64,000 bases of DNA. It comes from Algicella sp038749815 (GTDB lineage: Bacteria > Pseudomonadota > Alphaproteobacteria > Rhodobacterales > Rhodobacteraceae). Shown here one piece after another: positions 19,256 to 29,767 of the stretch. The DNA lies in contig JBCDHQ010000001.1 of NCBI GenBank assembly GCA_038749815.1, positions 3,206-67,205 on the forward strand, given 5' to 3'. A program made the translations under genes and the position numbers. Position 1 is the first letter of the stretch; each line of letters begins with the position of its first letter. A model generated the notes under the pieces. That model was not told the origin of the DNA. It was given only the letters and a program-made list of their open reading frames with translations, and searched no databases.

Positions 19256-19999
19256 CTACTCGGCCGCGGCCAGGAACGCCTCGGCGCCATCGCCGGCATC
19301 ATACGTGGCGCGGATGTTCTCCTTGGTAAAGACCGCCTCGCCCGGTCCAATCGCGACGACGCTCTTGTTCAGAAGCGTGACGTGGTCGCAAAACTCCAGA
19401 ACGCTGCCAAGATGGTGATGCACGACCACAACGGTTTTGCCCGCCGCGCTCAGGTCTCTCAGGACCTCGATCATGGCCTGCTGGCTTTTGGCGTCGATGC
19501 CTTGGAAGGGCTCGTCCATCAAGTAGAGATCGGGCGCCTGCACGAGCGCGCGGGCCAGAAACGCGCGTTGACGCTGCCCGCCGGAGAGTTCGCCGATCTG
19601 CCGGTTCGCGACATCCTGCATGCCGGTCTGTTCCAGCGCCGCCAGGGCGCGTGCGCGCTCGGACGTGCCGGGGCGGCGGAGCCAGCCAAGCCGCCCGTAA
19701 GTGCCCATGACAGCCAGATCGATGACGGTGATCGGAAAGTCCCAGTCCACGCTGGCAGACTGGGGCATGTACCCCACACGGTTCCGAACCGCGTCGAGGG
19801 ACTGTCCAAAGAACGCCGTCGTGCCGGCGAGCGGCGTTACGAGGCCGAGCATGGCCTTGATCAGCGTAGACTTACCGGCGCCGTTCGGGCCGACGATGCC
19901 CATCACGCTGCCTGTCGGGACCCAGAAATCCACGTGCCGCAAAACCGGGTCGTCGCGATACGCGACCGAGAGATTGCGGCTTTCGCAGGCGATGGACAT
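19256..19999 (-). CDS. sitB: Metal ABC transporter ATP-binding protein (SitB/MntA-like)
   Basis: 247-residue ABC ATPase that powers metal import. Walker A is GPNGAGKST near residue 40, the signature is LSGGQRQRAFLARAL near 140, and Walker B is LYLMDEPFQGID near 160, followed by the H-loop VVHHHLG. Length and the MPQSASVDWDFPITVIDLA Q-loop region are typical of the Mn/Zn subfamily. It sits 5 bp after the binding-protein stop and 8 bp before the first permease. Confidence 0.92.
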   Translation of the reverse strand: MSIACESRNLSVAYRDDPVLRHVDFWVPTGSVMGIVGPNGAGKSTLIKAMLGLVTPLAGTTAFFGQSLDAVRNRVGYMPQSASVDWDFPITVIDLAVMGTYGRLGWLRRPGTSERARALAALEQTGMQDVANRQIGELSGGQRQRAFLARALVQAPDLYLMDEPFQGIDAKSQQAMIEVLRDLSAAGKTVVVVHHHLGSVLEFCDHVTLLNKSVVAIGPGEAVFTKENIRATYDAGDGAEAFLAAAE

Positions 20000-20004
20000 T
20001 GCGA

Positions 20005-20904
20005 TCAGCTTCCCTCGCCAAGCGCACCCGAGACGGCTCGGACGTTGTGCAGGAACACCTCGATGTACTCATCCACGTCCTCGTCCGCACCCAGGGAATC
20101 CGCGAAGAGCTCGTTGCCCGAAATCTCCACGTCCCAGCCAAGCGACTGAACGGCCTCCTGAAGGCTCACAATGGCCTGCGGGTTGGCCTGGTTGTCCTGG
20201 AAGATGACCGGGATCTTGTTGTCGGCGATGAACTGCGCCAGCTCGGCCAGTTGCGCCGGGCTCATCTCCGATTCGGTCGAGACGAAATCGGTCGCCATCA
20301 CCTCGAGGCCGAAGATATCCCCGAAATACCCGAATGCGTCGTGCCCCGTGATCAGGACGCTGCCATCGGGGACGGAGGCCATCATCTCCGTGGCCTGCGT
20401 GTCGGCGGCCCGGATCTCGGCGATGTGGGCCTTGGCGTTGGCCACGTAGGCCTCGGCATTCTCCGGGTCGATCCTGGCCAGATGATCGGCGACTTCGCCA
20501 ACGATTGCCGACCAGGCCACGGGGCTGTTCCACACATGCGGATCGTTCAAATCGTCTTCCCAAGGCAGCAGCATGGCCGCGGGCAGCGTTTCCGCCGTGG
20601 CGAGCGCCTTGTCCCCGAGACCGATCAGCAGGTCTTCCATCCGGGCCTCCAGAAACAGGCCGTTCCAGACGACAGCGTCTGCGGCCTGGATCGTCTGAAT
20701 GTCCTGGGTCGAGGGCTGGTAGGTGTGCGGGTCGCCGCCCGGCCCGACCATCGTGATGACCTCGGCTTCGGGCGCGATCTTTGAGACCGCGTCGCCCAGA
20801 TAGCCGGTCGTTGCATAGACCGTGATGTCGGCCTGCGCGGACGTCGCGGACAGCACTGTCGCCAGCGCACTGGCAATGAGCAGACGTCCGTTGGTCAGTT
20901 GCAT
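20005..20904 (-). CDS. sitA: Metal ABC transporter substrate-binding protein (SitA/MntC/TroA-like)
   Basis: 299-residue periplasmic metal-binding protein with a Sec signal (MQLTNGRLLIASALATVLSA, cleavage near SAQA/D). The cluster A-I metal ligands can be placed: His in GDPHTYQPS, His in NDPHVWNSP, and the later HDAFGYFG and FQDNQANPQ regions. There is no His-rich loop of the ZnuA type, which favours manganese or iron over zinc. ATG 20904 is preceded by GAAGAGGAG; the frame continues upstream without sense. First gene of a sitABCD-order operon, with a Fur/Mur-like box 93 bp upstream that predicts metal repression. Manganese is inferred from the box and the missing His loop, not proven. Confidence 0.9.
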   Translation of the reverse strand: MQLTNGRLLIASALATVLSATSAQADITVYATTGYLGDAVSKIAPEAEVITMVGPGGDPHTYQPSTQDIQTIQAADAVVWNGLFLEARMEDLLIGLGDKALATAETLPAAMLLPWEDDLNDPHVWNSPVAWSAIVGEVADHLARIDPENAEAYVANAKAHIAEIRAADTQATEMMASVPDGSVLITGHDAFGYFGDIFGLEVMATDFVSTESEMSPAQLAELAQFIADNKIPVIFQDNQANPQAIVSLQEAVQSLGWDVEISGNELFADSLGADEDVDEYIEVFLHNVRAVSGALGEGS

Positions 20905-20996
20905 GTCTGGGCTCCTCTTCTCTGTCTCGACCGCGAGTCGCCTGCAGCAGGCGTCACCGAATGCCACTTGATACTGCGACGCGGTCGCAAGGTCAA

Positions 20997-21017
20997 TGCA
21001 ATTGAGAACCATTCGCA
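20997..21017 (-). promoter_or_regulatory. Fur/Mur-type box upstream of sitA
   Basis: Imperfect dyad: TGCAATTGA at 20997-21005 against TGCGAATGG read from the other strand (21017-21009), about 93 bp before the sitA ATG. The form resembles the TGCAAAT-type boxes bound by the Mn-responsive Fur homologue Mur in alphaproteobacteria. Position and neighbouring gene agree with metal-dependent repression. Confidence 0.6.
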
Positions 21018-22032
21018 AAATCCCTGAGTTAGAGATCTGTCCCGACCGCCAGACCGTTCGAGACCTGATCCGCCGCCTTCAGTCGCAGCCAAACTGCGTG
21101 AATAACCGGCTCGTTGGTGGGGAGACAGCGCTGGCCGCCAAGCGCTCAGGCCAGCCATCTCCTGCCGATGGCGAGCCATTCGCGCGCCACTGGTTCAACC
21201 GCACTGGCAAGCCCATTTTCCGGCGGCGAGCTCCATGAACGGTGCCTTGTCGAGCTTACGAGGTGTGCGGCCTCCACGTCCGCGATGCAGAGGCCGACAT
21301 GGCACGTCTTTCTGCCCCGACTGGCCGTCATGCTGTCAATCCGCGGGCGCGCGCGGCGTTCGCCCGTGGCCCCGCACAGATGGCGACACGATGGATCACC
21401 GCCTCGGGATCGCAGCTCCGCGAAGGCGGTGCGATCAGCGGTCCTTTCCACGGAGCGCCCGACGAGGGCCATGCCGTCGAGCGTCAACCCGCGCAGCTGG
21501 CTGCGTGTCGGACGATCGAGCATGTGGTCTCCTCTTCGGAAGCATCCGGCGCCGCACGCACACCTTCGGTCCGGCGTGGGAGACTGCCGACCCCTCCGCG
21601 GCCATCTCGGGCCAGGGGCGATACAGTGCAAGCCGCGGCGCTCGCACCAGTGGTGCGCGGCGAGCACTGGAGAATGGGGTTGACCGAGCTCTAAAGGGTC
21701 TCGAGTGCCATCGCGGCCGTGCGGCTCCGCTCCCGCGAGTGATCGACCGAGGCAGCCAGCGCACAGTGCCGCCGCCGCGCTTCCATCATGTGTGTCGACC
21801 TATGGCACGACCTCCGGGTCTGCCCGGTGCCGCGCCGCGTCGAGGGCGCCAGCACTGTCCAACACGGGCTTTGCTTCTGCCCCGGCCGCTGCTAATCTTG
21901 CCCCAGCGCGCCAGGGTGCTTCCGATCCGCGGGAAGGGCCTAGCCCATCTGGCTGCAGACGACACTCGACCTCTTCAGACCTTCTTTCAGGTCCGTGGGC
22001 GCGGATACCGGACAGCATGAAAGGAGGCCGAT
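21018..22032. other. 1.0-kb spacer
   Basis: Between the sit promoter region and the ankyrin gene. Long open frames on both strands translate to low-information Arg/Ser/Pro/Ala text without motifs. No RNA gene or mobile element seen. Confidence 0.55.
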
Positions 22033-23745
22033 ATGGCAAACCTCCCCGACCGACCGTCGCTCGAGCACCTCAAAGGTCAGGCGAAACAGCTTCTGAAGCG
22101 GGTGCATTCGCAAGAAGAAGACGCCCTGACCCTCGTTGGCCCGTACTTTGGCGATCCGGCGCGGATCACGTTGCAGCAGGCGCAACTGGTCGTGGCGCGC
22201 GAGTATGGCTTCTCGAGCTGGACCCGGTTGAAACGCCATGTAGACGCCGGGCTCGGCGACCGGCAAACGACCGAACAATGGGCCAATCGCTTTCTCGATC
22301 TTGTCTGTCTCCACTATGGCCCCGATGCCACGCGGGGGCCGGCGGAGTTTGAGAAAGCGGCCGCCATCTTGGCCGAGCACCCTGAAATTGTGTCGCACTC
22401 ACCCCATGTGGCGGCGGCGTGCGGAGACCAAGACGCCATCGCCACGTGGCTCGCGTCCCAACCGCACAAGGTCGACGACTTGGGTGGACCCTTCCAGTGG
22501 ACGCCCCTCATGTACGCCGCCTACGCCCGCTTGCCGGGGGCATCGTCATTCGCGGTTGGCAGTCTCTTGGTGACGGCCGGTGCGGACCCGAATTTCCACT
22601 ACCTCTGGGGCGGCACCTATCGTTTTACCGTTCTCACAGGGATCTTTGGCGACGGCGAAGGCGGCAAGACGCGGCTGCCGGAGCATCCCGACATGGCCGC
22701 TTTCGCACGTCTGGTGCTTGAGGCCGGCGCCAATCCAAATGAAAGCCAGGGCGCGTACAACCGCTGCTTCAGCCCGGACAACACGCATCTGGACCTGATG
22801 CTGGAATACGGCCTGAAAGACAGCGACCCAAGCAATTGGTGGCAGGCGGTGGACGGCGCACGTCCGGACACCCATCGCACGATGCACTGGAACCTGATCA
22901 TTGCCCTGCGTTGGGGGTTTGCGGAACGGGCGCGGTTGCTGATTGAACACGGCGTCGACATCACCACACCCGACACCAACAGCTATCCGACGTTCACGGA
23001 GGGGTTCACACCCTATCAATCGGCCTTGCTGAGAGGGCTGCCCGAGATCGCCGAACTCATAAAGTCAAAGGGCGGCGATGCCAGTCCACTGCCGGAGCGG
23101 GCGCAGTTTTACGCGGCCTGCATGTCCGGAGACTTGGAGACCGCGCAGCGTCTCAAGTCGGCTCACATGGGGCACTCCACAGGGACTGAGGCCGAGATGC
23201 TGCGCGAGGCGGCGGGCAACGGTCGGCTCGATGCGGTCAGGACGATGATCGCACTCGGGTTTGAGCTCAGCCCCAGAGGGTCTCAGACCCCCCTTCATGC
23301 CGCGGCTTGGCGTGGGCAGGTCGCGGTCCTTGAGGTGCTTCTCGCCGCCGGCGCGGATGCCAAACTCCGTGATCCGGAACACCACTCCCCGCCGCTTGGA
23401 CACGCGCTCCACGCCCAACAGAAGGACGCAATCGCGCTCCTGATGGACGCTGAGATGGACATTTTCACGGCTGCGTCGGTGGGCAACCTATCTCAGATCG
23501 AAGCGCGCCTGGCCGACGACCCAAACTGGTTGGATGCAAAGTTCGAAGACGTGCTCCACCCCGCCTCAGCCCCCTGCGACACCCTCTGGGTCACGCCCGT
23601 GTGGAGAGCCGCCCTCAATGGACAATGGGACAGTGTAAAGTACCTGGTGCAAAGAGGCGCAGACCTGTCCGTGCCGAACCCAAACGGTCAGACGCTCGCG
23701 GAATATGCCGAGGAGTGCGGGCAGACAGACCTGCTGGGGACCTAG
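22033..23745 (+). CDS. Ankyrin-repeat protein
   Basis: 570-residue protein. The N-terminal block (residues 5-72) reads RPSLEHLKGQAKQLLKRVHS, then LQQAQLVVAREYGFSSWTRLKRHV. This short helical domain precedes ankyrin repeats in many bacterial proteins. Ankyrin-like repeats can be seen around 150-190, 220-250, 285-340 and 395-560, for example GSQTPLHAAAWRGQVAVLEV and NSYPTFTEGFTPYQSALLRG. No signal peptide or membrane segment, so a cytoplasmic protein-protein interaction role is likely; partners are unknown. GGAGG lies 7 bp before ATG 22033. It stands alone between two long spacers. Confidence 0.85.
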   Translation: MANLPDRPSLEHLKGQAKQLLKRVHSQEEDALTLVGPYFGDPARITLQQAQLVVAREYGFSSWTRLKRHVDAGLGDRQTTEQWANRFLDLVCLHYGPDATRGPAEFEKAAAILAEHPEIVSHSPHVAAACGDQDAIATWLASQPHKVDDLGGPFQWTPLMYAAYARLPGASSFAVGSLLVTAGADPNFHYLWGGTYRFTVLTGIFGDGEGGKTRLPEHPDMAAFARLVLEAGANPNESQGAYNRCFSPDNTHLDLMLEYGLKDSDPSNWWQAVDGARPDTHRTMHWNLIIALRWGFAERARLLIEHGVDITTPDTNSYPTFTEGFTPYQSALLRGLPEIAELIKSKGGDASPLPERAQFYAACMSGDLETAQRLKSAHMGHSTGTEAEMLREAAGNGRLDAVRTMIALGFELSPRGSQTPLHAAAWRGQVAVLEVLLAAGADAKLRDPEHHSPPLGHALHAQQKDAIALLMDAEMDIFTAASVGNLSQIEARLADDPNWLDAKFEDVLHPASAPCDTLWVTPVWRAALNGQWDSVKYLVQRGADLSVPNPNGQTLAEYAEECGQTDLLGT

Positions 23746-25287
23746 AAGACCCGATCCGTCAACATACCGCACACGGCGCCCTCGGTCTCCGCGAGAAACA
23801 GCGAAGATGCGAGGATCACAGCACCTGGCGCGGCGCGCCTCGTTCTATGGGGTCTCAACCATGGATCACGCGCCCCAGTCGGCTTGACCTGCCCCCCCCC
23901 ACTTGGCTCACGCATGACAGGTGCAAGCGGGCTCCTGGCGTCGTTGCGGTGGACCGCACCCACCTCAAATTCACCCGCCCGGTGATTGCGATTTGATCCT
24001 CCAAGGGAATACGGGCCTCCACCCACCCAGCGATAGGTTGCTGCGAGGTGATCTGTACCGAGCTACCTTGCCGGTTTTCTCGCCGGAAAGGGGCAAGCTG
24101 AAGGGATTGCCGACACGAAACATGGCAACGGCCCGCTTGGGAACGTGTGGCATGTGCCGGTCTGAGGTCTTGTGCTCCGTCGATGGTGACGCCGCAGCGG
24201 GGTTGTTCTCCGCGTCGAAGGGCGCGGGCGTTGGACGGGTGACCAGCAGCGGTCGATCTGTGCTGAGGTTGGGGCGGAGGTTGCGCTCCGGCGCGGCGCT
24301 CCGACATGCTGGCTGAACGTGTCGGCCACCCGGCAACCTCGGAGCAGTTGGCAATGCTCTGGGAGGATGAGGAGGATCGGGAAACGATCCGGGGGGCCCG
24401 TTCCACGTGACGCTGATCACGCATGGTCGCCTCTCAGCGCGCACATTTGGCGCACAGCGCACCGAGGGGAACGCGGCGCATCCAACAAGGCCATCCGCGC
24501 CGCGAAACCCGTGATGGTGAGAGACCGAACCCAGATCACTGGGCGAACCGCGACCCACCAAGTCCCGCTCGCAATCGTCCGGGGTGCGGCGCGAATGCCC
24601 ATTGTTGATCAAGGGATGTCGCACCAGCGCGCTCAGTCCTAGCAAACTGACTGCGGTGCGCAGGTGAAACGACCCGTTGCAAAACGTGGCTTCGCTCACA
24701 CGAGGCGATCCGCGCGAGCATTCCGGCACCCAACCGGTCTGAACACCGACCAGGCACACCGCAATGCCATCTCCGAGTTGCAGAAGGAAAGCACGCTTGC
24801 GAATGAGTTCGCACAGAGACAATGCCAGTGCCGCAACAAAGGCCTTGAAGCTGAAGATCAGACCTGTGCGTGGCGTTCAGTCGACGAAGACGGTCTACGC
24901 GACAATCAAGGGCTTCGAGACCGTGCTGTCACGACGCAAAGGCAGCCAACCCCCAGGGCGGCATGCCGGGCGGAACCTCCTCGTCGAGCGGGCTGTCGGA
25001 CTTGAGACATCGCCATGCGCCGAAGCGACGGAAGCGGTCACGTGCGAACACAGGCTCCCAGCCAAGCCGCGAGCTCCGGCTTGCAACGGGGCCGGGCGTG
25101 GCGTCTCCACGTCAACGCCGTCGGTCCGCACTCGTCCCCAAGGCCGGCGCCCCCCACGCGGAACTGGTCCAGACCGCTGACCTCGTCTCTTGGACAGCAG
25201 GGAGCGCGGACGTGCCTCGAAGCGCCAGCTCCAGGGCAGCGGACTTCTTCGCAGAAAGAAATCTCCAGCCACCAGCGGCCGCCCCGC
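23746..25287. other. 1.5-kb spacer
   Basis: No recognisable gene on either strand. It holds a run of nine C at about 23892-23900. Apparent reading frames are GC artefacts without family motifs. Possibly decayed coding DNA. Confidence 0.55.
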
Positions 25288-28200
25288 TCATTCCGCTGCG
25301 ATCTTGCCGTCGACCGGCAGCGGCCGGTCGAGCACGAGGACGCCGTCATCGGCCGCGCGCCGCGGCGCCGTGGGGTCAAGCGCGCGCGCGAGGCGGCCGA
25401 GCATGCCGGTGATCTGCGCCTGCAGCACGAAGACGGCGGGCACGCAGATGATCACGATGACGGTCCCGAAGAGGACGCCGAAGCCGATCGAAACGGCGAG
25501 GGGGATCAGGAACTGCGCCTGCAGCGAGGTTTCCATGATGAGCGGAAACACCCCGAGGAACGTCGTGAGCGAGGTGAGCATGATCGGGCGGAACCGCTCC
25601 TTCGTTCCGCGCACCACGGCGTCGCGCAGCTCGACCCCCTCGGCGAGGTACTCGTTGAAGAGATCGACCATCACGAGCGAGTTGTTGATGACGACCCCCG
25701 CGAGCCCGATGATCCCGAAGATCGACAGGAGCGTGAGCGGCAGGCCCATGATGAAATGCCCCGCCACCGCCCCGACAAGGCCGAGCGGGATGGCGAGCAT
25801 CACCACGATCGGCTGCACGTAGGACCGGAAAATGAGCGCGAGAAGCGCGAAGATCACGAAAAGCGCGATCGCCACCGCCTGGCCGAGGGCCGAGGCCGCA
25901 TCGCCCTGCGTGCGCTGCTCGCCGCCGAACCCGACGATCAGCCCGTCATAGCGCGCGGTGAGGGCGGGGACGAGGTCGGTCTGAATGATCGTGTTGGCCT
26001 CTTGGCCCGTGATGACGGCCGGATCGACATCGGCCGTGACAGTCGTGATCTGTCGGCCGTTGCGGCGCAGGATCTCGCTCGGCGCGAGACCCTCCTCGAT
26101 CCGGGCGACGGCCGAGAGCGGGATGATGTCGCCCGAGGGCGTGGTGATCCAGCTGTCGAGGAGATCGGCGAGGCTGTCGCGATCCTCGGCCGGGTAGCGC
26201 ACCACGACCTCGACGTTGTCCGCGCCGCGCTGAACCGTCGTCGCCTCGAGCCCGAGGAACCCCGCGCGGGTCTGGGTGGCGAGGTCCTCGAGGCTGACGC
26301 CCCAGATCCGCGCATCGTCGCGGAGCGCGAGGCGGTACTCCGTGCGCCCGGCGGAGTTGTCGTCGCGGATCGAGAAAAGGCCCGGAATGCCGCGCAGGCC
26401 GTCGCGCAGCTCCGCGACCACCGGGCTGATGTCCTCCCCATCGGGGAGCGAGAGCTCAACCGCGACCGGGTCGCCGGCGCCGACGAGCTGTGCCGAAACG
26501 GTCAGGCTCGACACGCCCGGCACATTGCCGATGGCCGCGATCCATGCGGCTTCGAACTCCGAGGTCGGCCAGTCGCGCAGCTCGGGGTCGGTGATTTCGA
26601 CGACGACATTGGCGACAGTGGCGCCCGTGGCGCGCTCGCCACCGCCGGGACCGCCGCTCTCCGCGCCGCGGCCGACAACGACGTTCTGCCCGACGAGGAC
26701 GGGCGGCGCATCGGCGCTGAGGCGCGACTGGATCTCGCCCGCGGCCGTGACAGCGGCCTGGCGCACGTCCTCCGCGACCCGCTCGGTCATCGCGAACGTC
26801 GTGCCGTCGTTCATCTCGATGTTTGCGGTCACGAACGTGCCGTCGATCGAGGGAAAGAAGTTGAACCGCACATAGCCGTGGGCGAGGAGGCCGACCGTCA
26901 GGATCATGAGCGCGATCGCGCCCGCGATCGGGACCAGCACCCGGCGCGTGGTGAAGCGCAGCATCGCATCGAGCGGGCCGTTGATGAAGGCCTGCAACAC
27001 GCGGTCGACGCCACCCCGCACGACCCCGAGCGCGCGCATCACAAGCGTCGGGCGACGCTCCGGCGACAGATCGAGCGTCGAGAGGTTGCGCGGCAGGATG
27101 AAGAGCGCCTGCAAGAGCGACATGCAAAGCACGATCATCACCACGAGGGGGATATCGGAGAGAAACTTGCCGAGCGTCCCGGGGAGCTGCAGGAGCGGCC
27201 AGAACGCCACAAGCGTCGTCGCGGTCGAGAACACCACCGGCACCGCAATCCGCTGTGTCGCGCGCACCGCCGCCTCCCGCGGGCGGATGCCGCGCTCGTT
27301 GTAGGTGTAGACGTTCTCGGAGACGACGATGGCGTTGTCGACAATGATCCCGATCGCGAGGATGAACCCGAACAGCGAGATCATGTTGATCGACATGCCG
27401 AGCGCCGCCATCGCGGCGAGCGCGGCGGCGAAGGAGACCGCGATCCCGAGCGCGGACCACGCCGCGAGCCGGATGTCGAGAAACAGCGCGAGGCAGACCA
27501 CGACCAGTGCGAGGCCCACAAAGGCGTTCGAGAGCAAGAGGTCGAGGCGCGATTGCAGCTCGCGCGCATCGTTCTGCCACACGCTCGCCGAAACACCCTC
27601 CTGCAGGCTCGGCTGGAAGTTCTCGCGCAGATAGGTCTGTGCGACATCGACGATCTCGAGCACCTGCTCGTCGCCAACGCGGAAGACGTTGACCGACACC
27701 GCGCGCTCGCCGTCGAACGAGGCCGAGAGGTCGGTGTCCTCGAACCCGTCGGTGACAGTCGCGACATCGCGCAGAAACAGCCTCCCGCCGTTCTCGCCCG
27801 TCCGCACGACGACGTTCTCGAAATCTGTCCGGGTGTAGTTCCGGCCCACAGTGCGGATCGGGAAGCTCACCGTATCGGTGTCGATCGCGCCGCCGGGCAG
27901 CTCGAGTGAGTTTTGCCGGATCGCCGTCGCGACCTCGGCCATGGTGAGGCCGTAGGCGCGCATCGTGTCGCGATCGACCTCGACCGTTACCTCGTAGTCG
28001 CGCCGGTTCGCGACCTCGACATAGGACACCGCATCGAGGAGGAGGAGCTCGTTGCGCAGCCGTTCGGCCTCTTCCGTCAGGACCCGCTCGCTCGCGGTGC
28101 CGTGGACCGCGATCTCGAGCACGCGGGTCGAGTTGGTGGACTGCGTCACGACCGGTTCCTCGACGTCCTCGGGGAAGACGTCGATGCTGTCGACTTCGGT

Positions 28201-28530
28201 GCGGATTTCGTCGAGCTTTTCCTGCAGATCCTCGCCGAGGAAGAAGGTGACCGTCACGCCGCCCCGCCCTTCGGAGATGCTGGCCGTGACCTCGTCGATG
28301 CCGTCGACGGCGGTGAGCTCGTCCTCGATCGGGCGGATCACGCTCTCCTGGATCTCGGTCGGCGAGGCGCCGGGATAGCTGACCGAGATGTTGACGCTGT
28401 CAAGCGTGATCTCCGGGAAGGTCTTCTGCGCGATGGTGAGCGCTGAGAGCATGCCGAGCGCGCCCACGAGGACGACTGTCAGCATCGCGGCGACGGGATG
28501 CTCGGCGCACCAGCGGATCGCGGCGTTCAT
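25288..28530 (-). CDS. RND-family multidrug efflux permease (AcrB-like)
   Basis: 1080-residue inner-membrane proton antiporter that pumps drugs or other hydrophobic compounds through a tripartite complex. Twelve transmembrane segments are expected: one after the N-terminus, a block of five around 340-530, one near 545, and a C-terminal block of five. Two large periplasmic loops lie between. Family marks include FPEITLDSVNISVSYPGASP near residue 40, TM4 GIIVDNAIVVSENVY with its key Asp, and the C-terminal GIIGLAGVVINNSLVMVDLFNEY. The start at 28530 fits the conserved NAAIRWCAEHP opening and overlaps the adaptor stop by 4 bp (ATGA). A partner outer-membrane channel is not in the window. Probably repressed by the adjacent TetR protein. 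Confidence 0.92.
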   Translation of the reverse strand: MNAAIRWCAEHPVAAMLTVVLVGALGMLSALTIAQKTFPEITLDSVNISVSYPGASPTEIQESVIRPIEDELTAVDGIDEVTASISEGRGGVTVTFFLGEDLQEKLDEIRTEVDSIDVFPEDVEEPVVTQSTNSTRVLEIAVHGTASERVLTEEAERLRNELLLLDAVSYVEVANRRDYEVTVEVDRDTMRAYGLTMAEVATAIRQNSLELPGGAIDTDTVSFPIRTVGRNYTRTDFENVVVRTGENGGRLFLRDVATVTDGFEDTDLSASFDGERAVSVNVFRVGDEQVLEIVDVAQTYLRENFQPSLQEGVSASVWQNDARELQSRLDLLLSNAFVGLALVVVCLALFLDIRLAAWSALGIAVSFAAALAAMAALGMSINMISLFGFILAIGIIVDNAIVVSENVYTYNERGIRPREAAVRATQRIAVPVVFSTATTLVAFWPLLQLPGTLGKFLSDIPLVVMIVLCMSLLQALFILPRNLSTLDLSPERRPTLVMRALGVVRGGVDRVLQAFINGPLDAMLRFTTRRVLVPIAGAIALMILTVGLLAHGYVRFNFFPSIDGTFVTANIEMNDGTTFAMTERVAEDVRQAAVTAAGEIQSRLSADAPPVLVGQNVVVGRGAESGGPGGGERATGATVANVVVEITDPELRDWPTSEFEAAWIAAIGNVPGVSSLTVSAQLVGAGDPVAVELSLPDGEDISPVVAELRDGLRGIPGLFSIRDDNSAGRTEYRLALRDDARIWGVSLEDLATQTRAGFLGLEATTVQRGADNVEVVVRYPAEDRDSLADLLDSWITTPSGDIIPLSAVARIEEGLAPSEILRRNGRQITTVTADVDPAVITGQEANTIIQTDLVPALTARYDGLIVGFGGEQRTQGDAASALGQAVAIALFVIFALLALIFRSYVQPIVVMLAIPLGLVGAVAGHFIMGLPLTLLSIFGIIGLAGVVINNSLVMVDLFNEYLAEGVELRDAVVRGTKERFRPIMLTSLTTFLGVFPLIMETSLQAQFLIPLAVSIGFGVLFGTVIVIICVPAVFVLQAQITGMLGRLARALDPTAPRRAADDGVLVLDRPLPVDGKIAAE

Positions 28531-29756
28531 TGGAGCGCTCCCGTCTCGAGTGAGGCCCGTTCGGCGGTCTCTGCCACGTCGCGAAGCGCCATGCCCGGGA
28601 CCGGCGCTGCAAGCGGGGTGAAGACGACAGCTGCGTCCGCCGGCGCGTCGGCGATCTCCACGAAGGACCATTCGCCGTCCACATGCACCCGGCGCGCGGG
28701 CAGGATGCGCAGCACGCCCGCGTCGCTCAGCCAGAGCCGGTCGCCGCTGCGCACCGCGACGGAGGGGACGCGGTAGATGTTGTCGCGCTCGGCGCCGTCG
28801 ATGACGACATTGGCGAAAGCGTTGATCAGCGCGGGCGGCGCGCCTGACGCGAGCGCGCCCGCCCCGCCCTCCGCTCCGAGGAGCGCGTCGAGGCGCACGG
28901 CGGCTGTCAGCGTGCGCGTTGCAAGGTCGAGCTGCGGCTCGACACGGTCGATGTGGCCGCTCCAGCGGAACGTCTCGTTGCCGAACGGGATGTCGATGCG
29001 CGCGCTCGGCGCGGCGCCTGCGAAGAGCCCGGGGATGAGCGCGGCATCCGCCTGCCTGATCGCGATGTCGACCTCGAGCTTGTCGGGCGTGAACGCCTCG
29101 GCAAGGACTTGGCCCGCGGCCACCACATCGCCCACCTCGACCGCCTTCGACAGGATCGCACCGTCGAAGGGCGCGCGGATGCGCCGGTCTTCGATCTCGA
29201 TCTCCGCCGCCGCGCGCGCTGCACGCAGACCATCGAGCGTCGCCTCGAGCTCGGTGATCTGGGAGCGGAGCTGGTCGACCTGCGTCTGGGTTGCGACCTG
29301 GCGCTGGAACAGGGCCTCGGTTCGGGCGAAATCGTCGCGCAGCTGGCCGAGCCGCGCCTCCGACGCCGCGATGTTGGCTGCGGTCTGGGTGAGCGTGGTC
29401 TGCTGCGCGCGGTCGTCGATCTGGACCAGGAGATCGCCCTCCGCAAAGGCGCCGCGGTCGATGATTGCGGGGTGGACGCGGGTCACGAGCCCCGACGCCT
29501 GCGCCGAAACCGAGACTTGGCGGATCGGCACGACAAACCCCTCACCCCGTATGGGCAGCGGCCCCTCGTGGCGGATGAGCGCCCCGGTTTCGACCAGCGC
29601 CACCGGACGCTCGGCCGGCTGCGCCTCAACCACGTCTCGGTTCGCGCCGAGATACTGAAAGCCGAGAACGCCGCCCGCGACGATCGCCACCGCCACGACG
29701 AGCCAGAACACCTCGCGCGCGACGACGAGACCGGTTCGAAAGATCCTGCGCATCAT
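28527..29756 (-). CDS. RND efflux periplasmic adaptor subunit (HlyD/AcrA-like)
   Basis: 409-residue membrane-fusion protein linking the RND pump to an outer-membrane channel. It has an N-terminal membrane anchor (residues about 8-30, VVAREVFWLVVAVAIVAGGV). A lipoyl half (VSVSAQASGLVTRVHPAI) is followed by a coiled-coil hairpin at about 105-190. Then come the second lipoyl half (RIRAPFDGAILSKAVEVGDVVAAG) and beta-barrel/membrane-proximal domains. Tandem ATGs at 29756 and 29753 follow AAGGGGG. It is the first gene of the operon and overlaps the pump gene by 4 bp. Its promoter lies in the TetR-controlled gap. Confidence 0.9.
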   Translation of the reverse strand: MMRRIFRTGLVVAREVFWLVVAVAIVAGGVLGFQYLGANRDVVEAQPAERPVALVETGALIRHEGPLPIRGEGFVVPIRQVSVSAQASGLVTRVHPAIIDRGAFAEGDLLVQIDDRAQQTTLTQTAANIAASEARLGQLRDDFARTEALFQRQVATQTQVDQLRSQITELEATLDGLRAARAAAEIEIEDRRIRAPFDGAILSKAVEVGDVVAAGQVLAEAFTPDKLEVDIAIRQADAALIPGLFAGAAPSARIDIPFGNETFRWSGHIDRVEPQLDLATRTLTAAVRLDALLGAEGGAGALASGAPPALINAFANVVIDGAERDNIYRVPSVAVRSGDRLWLSDAGVLRILPARRVHVDGEWSFVEIADAPADAAVVFTPLAAPVPGMALRDVAETAERASLETGALQ

Positions 29757-29767
29757 GCCACGCCCCC

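Noticed and set aside
25015..27909. Long open frame (about 960 codons) antisense to the RND pump gene
   Set aside because: Translation is Arg/Asp/His-rich without motifs; it mirrors codon bias of the real gene in GC-rich DNA.
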